In this document: positions 20,378 to 30,830 of the stretch, in pieces
Numbering within the stretch: the first letter of the stretch is position 1
Layout: each line of letters begins with the position of its first letter
Assembly (NCBI GenBank): GCA_035610365.1
Contig: CM069438.1
Span: 54,246,837-54,310,836 of the forward strand
Length of the DNA stretch: 64,000 bases
From: Aquatica leii
Taxonomy: Eukaryota; Arthropoda; Insecta; Coleoptera; Lampyridae
Reading direction: 5' to 3'
The notes under the pieces: model-generated
The model's input: the letters and a program-made list of their open reading frames with translations, nothing else
Databases searched by the model: none
Told to the model about the DNA's origin: nothing
Position numbers and translations under genes: made by a program

Positions 20378-21810
20378 CATATGTGTACTACAACACGTTC
20401 AATATATAGTATTAAAATTACTTATTAAAACATAAGTAATGTTCCGTCAAGACAAACATTTACTAAACATAACTTTACTATAGACATTTTTTCTGCTCAG
20501 ATAGCAAAACAACAACATAAGAACGTCATTTTATGGTAGTTATTTGACGTCGCTTGAAGTTTGTTTTGTCTTATATATAACGTATAATTCCCAAAAAGAT
20601 TCAGAAATTTTCAGCGTCGACTAAAAAATCCAAACGTTTTATTTACTGAACATTTTATTATTACATGCGAACATAACCATGTAGTAACAAACGTAATAAT
20701 TACGTACATTTTACGTAATACAAGTGCGTCATGTTACGTACCAAGCACATACAAATGTCAAAGTCAATTTACATAAAATATCACGTATAATTTACGCTTA
20801 AATTTACGTACATTTCACGTAATAAATATATCCATTATAATAATATTTACAAACTAGTTCGATACACAAATACATTTTTGAAGATATTAATAACCATAAA
20901 CAGCTTCCAGTGCACTCGACACTAACTTAAATTAAAAAAAAATACTAGTACAGTTCAGCGGCAAGAAGTAAACTGACGTAACTTTTACGTATTTTTTTAC
21001 TCACGTCATAAACTTGATTATTTGATATTGATGGCCATATTTATTTAAATATATATTAAGAACAATTTCGTCATTTTTAACGTAGACCGCAGATCTCGTC
21101 ACAATCAACCATAATCTACTACAGATGGAACTGCGTTAAAATTGTATGTTCTTTGACTACACCAATAAACTTGTGCCGAGCAAGCACTGTATAGCAGAAC
21201 TACTTCGCAAACAATGAACAATGTAAAAGTGCTACAGTTCAGAACTACTCTTTCTGAGTGTCCTTTTTCCAGATTGCCCAACTTAATACTCTCTTTACGC
21301 TAGTTTACATAATAGTAAAAGACAGTAAAACAGTCAAAGTTTTTGAGCATATAAATCTTCAAAGCATGAAAAAGAACTTATACAACGAATTGATTATTGT
21401 CTCAAGTTTTTAACTTTTGCTAAACATTTTGGCGAGATTATGTAACAGACTTATCAGAAATACAACATAACAGTTTTTTTGCTTCATTCACACTATGTTA
21501 TAAAGAAATTCAACACCATCTACACTATGTTGTAAAAAATACCAAAATTATAAAGAATGTAAGTAAATACATCTTTAAAATGTTTATTTACCAGTTTTGG
21601 CGTTTCTTTATTTATAATTTTATATTAAAATCATTAGTTAAATATGTAAGTAGAAAAGTGACAATATCTTCTGAAAAATATTTTTCGATCCGCGGAACTG
21701 TTCGTATATTTTGCAAATGTCCCCAAGTCAGTAACTAAAAGTCACTAAAAGTTCCTAAAATTCAAAAAGTGTGGTTAAGTATAATTTTTATGAAAATAAA
21801 TTAGAAAAAA
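20378..21810. other. AT-rich intergenic region with clustered TTACGTA-type motifs
   Basis: No gene is seen. Between about 20640 and 21000 the motif TACGTA/ACGTAA recurs many times in both orientations (for example 20700-20825). This looks like the subterminal repeats of a small DNA transposon or a cluster of bZIP-type sites. The last few hundred bases should hold the promoter of the DMAC2 gene at 21811. Confidence 0.35.
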
Positions 21811-22677
21811 ATGATTTTTCAAAAATTTATCCACACGAAGTCGTTAGGACATGTTAGAAAAAACCGTGCGTTATTATGTAAATGCATGTCTACATCGATA
21901 AAATCAGAGAACGATGAAAAACTACCTACCGATAAGCCCAAAGAAATCGAATTGTCCAAGAAAGTGGAAATTACAAATCTAACTACAAAGAAGGATCTGC
22001 AATGGAGAACACCATGGCACGAAAAAGACGGTCAGTATTACAGCTTTTTACGTACCTTCTATACCGAGGAGAGCAGCACCACGTTGTTGAAACTATTACA
22101 AACACCGGTGAATCTACACCCGACAGCGATCAAACAATGGTGGGCGCGTAAAATGGAACGACAGAACATGTTAATGCAGCAATATATACCCGAGCGTAAT
22201 CAAACTTTAGGGGACGAATTAGCCGCTGCTCACTTCATAGTCTACAGAGGTGGTGCTGTAAAATTCTTCGACGATGACAAATGGATTAAAGCCAACGAAC
22301 TGAAACAGTATGAGTTACCCGTGCATTATGATTCCGAAAAAATTTTACAAGCTATCGATTGTTCGGGAATGAATTTGTATTATGAGGGGTTGGCGAATTT
22401 AAGGAACCTGAAGAAGCTCGAGTGGTTGAGTTTGAGTAGTTGCGCCAATATGGACGATTGGGCTATGGACACGATAAGCAATATATTTAGCGATAGTTTA
22501 ATTTATTTAGATATTAGGTATTGTCCGCGTATTACCGTTCGAGGTTTAGGAGCGTTGCATACTTTAAAAGAATTGAAAATTTTGTACGTCGATGAAATGC
22601 TTTCGTACAAATCTTTCGAATTGACCTGCTTAATGTTGCAGGATATTTTGCCTAATTTAGATATTAGGACTGCGTAA
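21811..22677 (+). CDS. DMAC2: DMAC2 (ATP5SL)-like mitochondrial complex I assembly factor
   Basis: The 288-residue uninterrupted frame has a Lys/Arg-rich N-terminus without acidic residues for the first 30 residues, consistent with a mitochondrial targeting sequence. Conserved family blocks follow: YYSFLRTFYTEES, RNQTLGDELAAAHFIVYRGG and AVKFFDDDKWI. The last 110 residues are leucine-rich-repeat-like (AMN1-type): GLANLRNLKKLEWLSLSSC, LIYLDIRYCPRITVRGLGAL. Family knowledge places DMAC2 in assembly of the distal membrane arm of respiratory complex I. The start is the first Met, with A at -3. No intron is needed. The intact frame amid dead transposons argues it is functional. ATP synthase subunit s (DMAC2L) is the close alternative, but the YRGG/KWI segment and length favour DMAC2. 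An AATAAA at 22920-22925 could be its poly(A) signal. Confidence 0.8.
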   Translation: MIFQKFIHTKSLGHVRKNRALLCKCMSTSIKSENDEKLPTDKPKEIELSKKVEITNLTTKKDLQWRTPWHEKDGQYYSFLRTFYTEESSTTLLKLLQTPVNLHPTAIKQWWARKMERQNMLMQQYIPERNQTLGDELAAAHFIVYRGGAVKFFDDDKWIKANELKQYELPVHYDSEKILQAIDCSGMNLYYEGLANLRNLKKLEWLSLSSCANMDDWAMDTISNIFSDSLIYLDIRYCPRITVRGLGALHTLKELKILYVDEMLSYKSFELTCLMLQDILPNLDIRTA

Positions 22678-23200
22678 ATTTGTGCTAGATTAAACGATTT
22701 AGTGTTTATGTAAAAATTTTGTTTTTTTTCTCTCTTTTGTCTACGTAATTTTTACACAAAACATTTTTGATGGAGTCAGTTGGGTATGGACCGTTTTTAC
22801 TACAGCACCAAAAGCCCTTCACCAATGCGGTGAGGGACGCTCACGTGCCTCCGGTGCAGTGATGGTGGGCATCTACTTGCACCAAAGGGATTAGATGTCA
22901 TAACTGTGCAGGCTAGGGAAATAAAGCTGATCCTCGCCTTGAGAAAGATTACAAAACCTTTCTGGATGCGGAATGCTCCAGCACAGTAAGCCTAAAATAC
23001 AGCCTGTTTACGCGGTGAAATTACAGACAATGGTCAGAAAACTGGGTCACAATACTTCAGATGGGATGGGAGAAATACGTCCGCTTAATCCTGTAACGTT
23101 AAATCGGGGTGCGAGCGCATGGTAGTATGGAGTATACGTTGTAAGCCGCACGACACTTTGGAGTATATGTAGTCTCGATGTAGATCGACGTCAAGGCCAA
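22678..23200. other. 3' flank of DMAC2 and unassigned sequence
   Basis: It includes the likely 3' UTR of DMAC2. From about 22770 base composition becomes GC-richer and looks like repeat sequence, perhaps the 5' region of the gypsy element that follows. No LTR match to 29207-29440 was seen. Confidence 0.3.
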
Positions 23201-23210
23201 ACCAGCGGCA

Positions 23211-23561
23211 TTGGTGGCGATCAGTGCAGCGCCTAGACCTACACCGAGTTCGGGGGGATGTGGCGAGTTCATGGAGCTGGGACCGTGCAGCAACTGGCGA
23301 GGGTTATTTCTATCAGCGGATGTGGTGGAGCCTTTTGATCCGGAGAATTCGGACTGGAATGTGGAACGGTGTCTCTGTAAAATTGATCAATTGGGTAACA
23401 TACACGACTGGTCCAAATATCAGCGTAGTACCATATTGCAAGCGAGACTGGCGGGAACTGCCAAAAGTTGGCACCAACGTCTTGACAATTATGACTTGTC
23501 ATTGGAGCAGTGGAAGGCGAAAGTGGGAGCGGCGTTTCCACTGTCATGCTCAGGGAAATGA
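23211..23561 (+). pseudogene. Gypsy Gag fragment
   Basis: The 116-residue frame contains VVEPFDPENSDWNVERCLCKIDQ, SKYQRSTILQARLAGTAKSWHQ and LSLEQWKAKVGAAFP, the typical capsid-region pattern of gypsy gag (retrotransposon gag family). It continues out of frame to about 23770, where the nucleocapsid begins to be unreadable. A cysteine-rich patch near 23930 (CMRCGG) may be the CCHC knuckle. Gag would form the particle; this copy is truncated by shifts. Confidence 0.65.
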
Positions 23562-24046
23562 TGTCAAGGCGCAAGACTGACTCAGAGACCATGACTGTAT
23601 ATTATCATGCCAAATTGGCGTTGTGTGCAAGGGTGGGTATTTCAGGCGGAAATGCATCATCGATAGTCTTCCGCTGGAGTTGCGAGCAAGTGCACACGGC
23701 GTTTGTGCTAGCATGCCGGAGGTGCTTTAACACAACTTCCTGGCGGAAGTGGACAGCTACCAAGTGAGCGAAATGGCTGTGGCTGCAACGGCAATAACTC
23801 GATCTGTGGCGTCTAGAATTTGTATGGCCGGCGTCAAACGAGGTCTACCATCTCGAGAAACGGTAAGGTGATACAACTGCTAGGAGCTCGGCGACCACAT
23901 AAGCAGAGACTGAAACCTAGGGTAGATAAGTGCATGCGTTGCGGCGGAACAGGCCACTGAGCTGCCCTCTGCTGAAAAAGGCGATCTGAAGAGCAAACGC
24001 AAATGAGGTTATTAGTCACTCCAAGTGATTAGTTTTTAGGGAGACT

Positions 24047-24648
24047 GTGTATGTCAACGGCGAGGCGGTACGTGTGTATATTGAAACCGGTAGGGAGCAA
24101 AACATTTTGGCAGGACACACGGCAAGGCGGTTAGGACTACATGTGGATTGTTCTGCTGCTGGTGTATCATTATGCTGGTTTAGCGGCAGCGTGGCGATTA
24201 GCGACGGGTGCGTACAAATCACTCTGACGATGAGTGGATTCAAATTGAACATCACGGCGTTGACGACTGACTTTATATGGGTCGAATTGAGTTATTGTTA
24301 GGTCAGCCGGCGATTCAGAGTTCTAACGTCACGCTGGTGGTGCGAGGTGGCAAGGCGGTGCTGACGACCAAGGATGACGTTAGTGACATCTTTAAGCGAT
24401 TGACACTCGAAGGTCAACCACTCCGGCGTCGTGTTGTCTTGGCGGAGGATGCCGGCTGCGATCCGCGTATTAGTGTTTTGGCAAAGGTGAAAGTACGTGA
24501 TGGCGAACCTGGTGAGTATGTAAGTACTTCCGCGAAATGGTACTCCGACGGACGTCTTTCCATGGCGATGCTAGCGTGTGGGGCAGTACAAGAGGTGTCT
24601 ATCACCAATATGGGCGACACACCATTTACTTTAAAAAAAAGCGCCTGA
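24047..24648 (+). pseudogene. Gypsy aspartic protease region and linker to RT
   Basis: Frame 24047-24301 reads VNGEAVRVYIETGREQNIL. A retroviral-type protease would have D(S/T)G here, but this copy has ETG, so the catalytic Asp is lost. The following frame (24277-24648) contains IELLLGQPAIQSSNVTLVV (the end of the protease fold) and a linker with a DTPFTLKK segment. The protein is then cut by the LINE insertion. Function is not expected. Confidence 0.6.
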
Positions 24649-24727
24649 TGTCCCGGTTAGATGTGTGTCAACCGGCGGATGAGGAGTAAGTAGGTGAAGA
24701 TATGTAAAAGTAATCGTAACCAATGCA

Positions 24728-27700
24728 TGCTTCTTCTTCTTCTTCTCGAGTCCTTAAACCAAAAGTTTCATATGTCCTTCCAGTGGCGAGCACAGGCTAT
24801 GGCCCTGTCGGTGGCTGCGGTGAGGTCCTCCATGGTGCATTTTTCGTCGAGGAGTCGGCAGATCGGAAGATGTTCCATGGTCTGTCTTTCCTCGCAGTCG
24901 CATAAATCGCTGTCGCTAGAGTACCCCCACTTGGTCATGTTGACTTTGGATCTGCCAGTTCTAGTGCGTAGGCGGTTTAGGCTTTTCCACGTAGTCCAGT
25001 CCAGATCACCGCCAGCGGGTAGGTGTTCTCCCACTTCTAGGCTGGTACCGTCGATTGCGTCGGTGTTTTTAACGCGTTCGCGCCATGAATCCAACCTCGC
25101 TGCTTTAGCTGTTGAGTCCAGGGGTTTCTCGGGTATGAAGCTTTTTCGTGATTTTAGGCGTTTGTCGACGTTGGTATGGCCGTACAATGGGTGTCTGGGG
25201 TCCTCTAGTTGCCTCAGTTTTTCCAGCCTACTCGCCACATTTCTTCTTATGTCTGGTGGAGCAATACCGGCTAATAGGTAGAGGCTGTTGATGGGTGTCG
25301 GTTTCAGGCATCCCGTGATGTAGCGACAGCTCTCGTTGAGCACCGGGTCGAGTTTTTTGGCATGAGATGACCGCTCCCAAACTGGGCACGAAAATTCTGC
25401 TGTGGAGTAGCAGAGTGCGAGTGCAGTAGAGCGCAGGGTGGTCGGGTTGGCGCCCCACTTGGTGTTGGCCAGTTTTCTGAGGATATTGTTCCGAGCGCTG
25501 ACTTTCCCCTTCGTCTTTTCCACGTGGGCCCTATAAGTCAGGGTCCGGTCGAGGACGACTCCGAGGTACACTGGGTTCTGGTGGTGTTCTGTTTCCGTAC
25601 CATTCCAGGTGATGCGTAACTTCCGGTTTGCTTCCCGATGGCGCAGATGGAAAGCAGTTACCTGTGTTTTGGTCGGATTTGGTCTCAGGTAGTTCTTGCT
25701 GTAGTAGGTTGAGAGGTTCGATAGAGCAGATGTAAGGACTCTCTCGATGGTAGTGAACTCTTTCTCCTATGCTGTGACGCACAGATCGTCAGCATATAAG
25801 AAACTCCTGCAATTAGGGTGGATGGGCTGATCGTTGGTGTAGATATTGAAGAGGGTCGGTGCTAGCACACTTCCCTGAGGGAGGCCGTTTTGTTGCCGTC
25901 TCCAGCGGCTCTTCTGCTTGCAGAGTTCTACATAGAATCGTCTGTTTTCCAATAGCGATTTGATGACTTGCACTAGGTGGTAGTCGTGTGTCATGTCGTA
26001 GATTTTCGAGAGGAGCATCCTATGGTTCACAGTATCGTACGCAGCTGAGAGATCTACAAATACTGCGCCTGTGATTTTCCCTTTTTCAAAACCATCTTCT
26101 ATGTGCTGGGTGAGGTTGAGTGTCTGTTCCGTGCAGGATTTGCCCGGGCGGAAGCCAGCTTGTTCTGGGATTAGGTGTTCTTCGATCAGGGGAGACAGAT
26201 GGTTCAGGATGAGACGTTCATAGAGTTTGTGGAGGTGGCAGAGAAGTGATATTGGTCTGAAGTTTTTGGGGTCCGAAGCGTCTTTGCCCGGTTTTAGAAG
26301 GGCAATGACGCGTGCCTGCCGCCATAGCTTCGGGATGTTATATGAAGAAGAGCAGTTCTTAAACAGCTCTAATATCTACTCTCTTGTCCTTGGTCCGAAG
26401 TGTTTTATTTGTTCTGAGCAAATGTCGTCCATTCCAGCCGCTTTACCATTTTTCAGGTTCTTAATACAGATGTTGAGCTCTTCCATGGTGAAGGTGGTAT
26501 TGAAGCTGTTGTTTTCTTTGCCAGGTTGTCGCTTGATCCTCATCTTAGGTTGTTTAGTTGGTGCTTTCCCGTTTAGAAGGAGTTGGCTTGCAACCTGGTT
26601 TGCAGTGACATTATGGTGTTGTTCAGCCTTTTTGGGGTCGTTGCTTAGCTTCTTGATGGTGAGCCAGGCTTTCCTACTGCTGTGGGTCATGTCCACACTT
26701 TCAATCATGTTTTGCCATGACTTCTGTCTTTCTTCCTGTATCTTTAGTGCTAGTTCTGTACCAGATGCAATGGTGCTATCCGAGAACGGATTTGCTTGGA
26801 ATAGCTGTTGGTACTTCTGATCTTTGTCTATTATCTCATGGGAGAGTCCTGGCGCGTAGCTGGTTCTACATCCTCGTGGTATGTTCTTTCTGGATGCAGT
26901 ACGTACGGCGTCAACGAACAGGTTGTAGTTGGTCTGTGACGGTTCGATGTTTGCCACTTTCGTGTCCAGGTCCTCTGCAAATCCTGTCCAGTCTGCTTTT
27001 TTGAAGTTGAAACGGCGGCGGAATGGGGCCGTGATTGGTGTGACTGCTGGTGATGCGCTAATGGATATCGACCTGTGCTGTGTGTGTGGTATGGGTTCCA
27101 GCACGGCTTTACTGCAGAGGTCAGCGATGTTGTTGCTTACGAAGGCTAGGTCTGGGTTGTACCCCCGTTTCCATCTAGAACTGTTGAAGGACTTCGGGAG
27201 TTTGGGGTCGTGGATTAGACTGAGGTGGTTTGCATCGCTCCACGTCTCAACCAAGTCGCCATTTTCATCTGTTTTGGCGTAGTCCCAGTTGACGTGGTGA
27301 CTGTTAAAGTCACCGATGATGATGTGAGTCTTGTTCCGATCGAAGTTTAGCGGTTTAGCGAAGTCAAACCGTTCCCCGGGTGGCTTATAGACCGGGGTGA
27401 TAGAGATGCTGTCCAGTTCCACTGTCAGGATTTCGATGTTGTTGGCTTGAGACATGTTGGCCGTCTTGACGATGAGATCGCTCTTCGTGAAGATGGCGCT
27501 ACCGTATTTCTCGTGCTGGCACTTTGATATTAGCTTCATACCAGGGATCCGTGGGCGGTTGTTGTTTTGGCATCGGTGGGTCTCTTGCAGACAGAGCACA
27601 TGACATTTGTGGTCTGTGCAGATTTTTGTCATAATGTCTTGTTTGGCTCCTGTGAGCCCCTCGACGTTAGCAGAGATGACAGTCTGTGCCAGCCCTGGAA

Positions 27701-27770
27701 AGGGCCCTTTGGGGTGACACTGATGCACTGTGCTGGTAGGCATAGTAACACTGTTTGGTTAAGGTGAGTA
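24728..27770 (-). mobile_element. LINE (RTE/Vingi-like, clade uncertain) inserted in the gypsy element
   Basis: Minus-strand element: endonuclease and RT start (27743-26376), RT palm (about 26375-25767), and RT thumb and C-terminal zinc region (25571-24768). The 3' end is a short (GAA)n tail at 24728-24743 on the plus strand, written TTCTTCTTCTTC. Microsatellite rather than poly(A) tails are common in RTE, CR1 and Vingi-like elements. No ORF1 is seen. Gypsy protease lies left and gypsy RT lies right, so it is nested. Some gypsy RT sequence is missing between the two sides, so I could not find a clean target duplication. Confidence 0.75.
24768..27743 (-). pseudogene. LINE ORF2: endonuclease-reverse transcriptase, nearly complete but frameshifted
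   Basis: The 455-residue N-terminal frame carries the EN blocks ANVEGLTGAKQD, VLCLQETHR, YGSAIFTKSDLI, IIIGDFNSHHVNWDY and YNPDLAFVSNN, then LKNGKAAGMDDICSEQIKH of the RT. After a break near 26376 the RT continues with QAGFRPGKSC, GAVFVDLSAAYDTVNH, GLPQGSVLAPTLFNIYTND and FLYADDLCVTA (catalytic YADD). The last frame (25571-24768) opens YLGVVLDRTLTYRAHVEK and ends in CDCEERQTMEHLPIC, a C-terminal zinc motif. Only a few disabling changes are visible, so this is among the younger elements here. Confidence 0.8.
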
Positions 27771-27835
27771 GTAGGATTCGCAGATTAAAGATCTGACAGG
27801 GGTCGCGACGAGAACGCTCCTACTTTGACCCCCAT

Positions 27836-28560
27836 ATGCTAGGTAATCTTAGGTATGATCAGGTGTTGGCGTACATGGATGATCTTCTAATCCCTTCCGG
27901 CGATGAACAGCAAGGGCTGGAGTTGTTAGACACAGTGTTGGAACTTATTTTTAGGGCGGGTGTAAAGCTGAAACTAGATAAATGTACTTTTCTTATAGAC
28001 CGAGTAGAATACCTGGGACACGAGATATGCACAAAGGGCATTCGTCCTGGTCGGCTGAAAGTGCAAGCGGTAGAGAAGTTTCCTGTTTTGACTAATGCTC
28101 ACGACGTTAGGCAGTTGTTGAGTAGACCTGGGGCGATGAACAGCGGAAAGCGTTTGAAACGTTGAAAGGTTGTCCGTCCAAGAGACCGGTGTTGTCCTTA
28201 TATGACAGTAAAGCGAAAACAGAAAAACATACCGACGCAAGTAAATGGGGCTTGGGTGGTATCGTGTGGTATCCTGATGCAGAAAGGCGATGGAGAAGGG
28301 TTATTACTTCAGTAGAATAATACGGCGACTGAACAGGTGTACCATAGTTATAAACTGGAGACCTTAGCATTTGTAGAATCCATAAGACGCTTTTGAGTTT
28401 ACTTGATAGGCGTGCGATTTAAGGTTATTACAGATTGCGTGGCGATAAGAGCAACCCTCCTTAAACAGGATTTAGTGCCTCGTATTGTTAGGTGGTGGTA
28501 TTCAGGAGTTTGACTTTGAGGTGGAATACAGGGCGGTTGCATGCAATGCGAGGCAATTGT
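27836..28560 (+). pseudogene. Gypsy RT (YMDD) and RNase H, broken
   Basis: Frame 27836-28165 contains DQVLAYMDDLLIPSGDEQQG (catalytic YMDD), DKCTFLIDRVEYLGHEI and GIRPGRLKVQAVEKFP. RNase H follows from about 28190 with LYDSKAKTEKHTDASKWGLGG (the first catalytic Asp) and is then broken by stops. The RT fingers are missing upstream because of the LINE insertion and deletion. Confidence 0.75.
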
Positions 28561-28677
28561 GGGGACTGTCGTTAACGTGGTGTCGATGGCGGATGACTAT
28601 TGGTTCCTCACAGTGCAGCTACAGGATCCAAAAGTACAGGTCACAATGGTGATTGGTTTGGTATGCTACGGAAACAT

Positions 28678-28775
28678 CCCAGACAGCACATTACGTCTTA
28701 TTGACGTCAAAATTACGTACGAGACGTCATTAAGACGTGCCAATGTCGTTGTTTGACGTCAGTGTGCTGCCTGGG
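28678..28775. mobile_element. 98-bp MITE with 13-bp terminal inverted repeats
   Basis: The left end CCCAGACAGCACA (28678-28690) and right end TGTGCTGCCTGGG (28763-28775) are inverted repeats with one mismatch. The interior holds repeated palindromic TGACGTCA-like and TACGTA motifs. It interrupts the gypsy integrase zinc region: the YHDDVGHPGYE block begins right after the right end. No obvious target duplication was confirmed. Superfamily is unknown. Confidence 0.6.
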
Positions 28776-29206
28776 TATCATGATGATGTGGGGCATCCAG
28801 GTTATGAATGGTGTTTGGCGCTCGACCTATACCCTACGACACGGTGCATTTGACTATTTGTGTTCCTTTGAAAAGCGCAAGGAGAAACTTGTACATCCTC
28901 GTAATGATCGGCGGATTTACGAAATTTGTGGTTGCTTATGCGAACCAAAACTTTAAGGTCGATTGAGGCGATTAACACGCTGAAGGAGATATTCAATGAG
29001 TTTGGGTATTCTCGGCGGGTGAAAAGCAACAGAGGACGAGGACTGGCATTCACTAGTAAGGCGTTTATACGATTATACAGGCTCTGACGACGAGCGTAGA
29101 GACAGAGAGTCAGTGGGACGAGGAGCTGCCCGAGGTTGTCTGGGGAGGAGGAGGAGGAAGTGGACCCATCAACCACCCGAACTTGCTTGGTTCAAGTTTG
29201 CCACAT
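28776..29206 (+). pseudogene. Gypsy integrase remnants and terminal module
   Basis: YHDDVGHPGYE gives the two His of the HHCC zinc region. CSFEKRKEKLVHP and a nearby Cys give the other half. Near 28940-29075 the frame AINTLKEIFNEFGYSRRVKSNRGRG is the core around the second catalytic Asp; the sequence reads NRGRG where DRG would be expected. The rest of the core is deleted, and the reading passes into the RRRKWTHQPPELAWFKFAT terminus shared with the element at 17.3 kb. Confidence 0.6.
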
Positions 29207-29440
29207 AGAGGATGGAACGATTTAAGATATAAATTTTAAGATGAAGAATCATTTGTTTATACGAATTGGATGAGTTATATTCGGATTCGTGCTTAGGGAG
29301 CACTAGGTTTCGCGAGGCACCTACCTTTCGGCTTATCCTCGTTTCTTAGGCTAGAAACTAAGTAGGCGGGAAAAGAAAACGTTATTGTAATGAACAGTTA
29401 GTCAAGTCAACTACGGCTAAAACAAAATTCATCAAAATAA
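29207..29440 (+). repeat. Presumed 3' LTR of the gypsy family (inverted match to 17035-17270)
   Basis: Directly after the stop of the terminal module, about 230 bp match the inverse of 17035-17270, ending near CAAGTCAACTACGGCTAAAA. Exact LTR ends were not determined. Confidence 0.5.
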
Positions 29441-29462
29441 AATACTTTAAAATAATAAGCCT

Positions 29463-30737
29463 TTATGCAATTAAATAATTAAATAAATACCTTACTTCGT
29501 CGTAGCTGACTGTATAAATAAATCAAAACGCCATGCAAAAATTAATGAAGTTAGACTCTGGTTTTGCGTTTGACTCTGGACTCTTCTAGCGAATACAATG
29601 AGTTCGTTAACGTCGGACATTAGTCTAAGGATGGACACGGGAAAATGGGGAAACGGGTTCACTCTGGTTCTTAGGGTACTCCGGCCATCATCGAACTCCT
29701 GACAAGCGAGAATATTATGTGACGGAGTATCAGTCGTCAAAAAAAACGATGATGCGTTTAGTTTGCCAACGGAACCCGACGAGCGATGTGAGAATTTGGA
29801 CGGCCGCTCGTCTCGGATCGTGAGACATGTTGATCCAGTTTAGAATATTGGAGATCATGGAATAGGCGTTACGCCTCTTATGGGATGTATCCTACAGCCG
29901 CTGCCATTTATCCAAGGTCAAAGTCTGAGGATGACGCTTGACGGCCGAAAAGGAAAGAAAATCTGTGGTCGAAACTTGCTGGTCTAAAAAGGTAGTGCCA
30001 GCCCTTGAGAGAACTATGATGTAGTACGTTTCCTGCAATAAGAAATGCAGAGGGGGATACTTTGTCACGACGCATAAGGAATCGAACAAGGACAGTAGAG
30101 ATGCCAGTTTCCTGACAATATGAGTATGTTTTTTGTTTGAATTCGAAAACCTTTCGGACTGGAATATCGTTTAGTCGAACTGTGGGATCTTTTGACAACG
30201 GTGGGTCAAAAACCATGTACTTGGTCTTGTCAGCTGAGACTATCAATTTGTTGTTGGCAGCCTAGCGATTCAGAGTGGCCAGGCACTGTCGTGATTTTGT
30301 CTCTAGGTCGCGTCTATTGTCTGCGGATACTGTGATAGTAATATCATCCGCGTAGGCTAAAATGTCGCAGTTATCAGATAAGTCTCGTTCAAGTAAGGAA
30401 TCAACAACAACGTTCCACAAGGTCGGTCCAAAAACCGAGCCTTGAAGGCAACCTTTTGTCAGTCGTTTTAAATAAGAACAGCCAGAAACATTCGTGGAAT
30501 AAGTGATCGAGCGACTCGATAAATAACTACGAATGACGCGCACTGCGAGACGAGAGCTTCAATTATTAATGGCCACCATACGTTACAGAGTCTATGTTTG
30601 TAGACGTTCGTCGATTTGCCAGGAGCAAAGCCGTATTGACTAGGATAGAATAATCGTTGTGCAAGGATACTGTCATGTAATTTCTTTAACAATACACGTT
30701 CGAAAAGTTTACCTACTTCTGAAAGTAGCGTTATCGG
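29463..30737 (-). mobile_element. R1-clade LINE, 3' half (second copy of the 12.4-15.6 kb family)
   Basis: Minus-strand RT (30692-30262) contains SQYGFAPGKST, LKRLTKGCLQGSVFGPTLWN and ILAYADDITITVSADNRRD. The C-terminal part (30246-29640) and the 3' UTR (29463-29590) match the copy at 14.3-15.6 kb. Compared with that copy, this one retains the part between the palm blocks that is deleted there. It is truncated at 30737, exactly at the end of the hAT-like element, in the RT block where the other copy continues (about 14241). Stops and shifts make it dead. Confidence 0.8.
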
Positions 30738-30830
30738 TAGTGCTGCGCGATACGGAATTTTGTATATCGAATATCGATACCCAATTTGTATCGATACGTA
30801 TCGATATATCGATACAAGGACCCAGGACTA
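30738..30830. mobile_element. 93-bp hAT-like short element at the left edge of satellite array 1
   Basis: It runs from TAGTGCTGCGCGATACGG to GACCCAGGACTA. The ends are short imperfect inverted repeats (TAGTGCTGCG / CGCAGG-type), and the middle is a run of nested ATCGATA/TACGTA palindromes. The copy at 51359-51451 is the same length and differs by about one base in inverse orientation. A longer relative is at 46818-47158. hAT affiliation is inferred from the TAGTG-type ends and an 8-bp target duplication at the other copies. Confidence 0.65.

Larger units (their letters stand above)
23201..29440 (+). mobile_element. Gypsy-type LTR retrotransposon remnant, split by a LINE and a MITE
   Basis: Plus-strand order: gag (23211-23561), protease region (24047-24648), then a 3 kb minus-strand LINE, then RT palm and thumb (27836-28160), RNase H (about 28190-28560), the start of the integrase zinc region (interrupted by a MITE at 28678-28775), integrase core start (28930-29080), and the terminal RKWTHQPPELAWFKFAT module (to 29206). 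Presumed LTR sequence follows to about 29440. Part of the RT before YMDD is missing. The 3' module is shared, inverted, with the element at 17.0-20.4 kb. Stops and shifts throughout make it dead. Confidence 0.75.

Noticed and set aside
24729-24743. TTC microsatellite as an independent repeat
   Set aside because: It is the tail of the minus-strand LINE that ends there.
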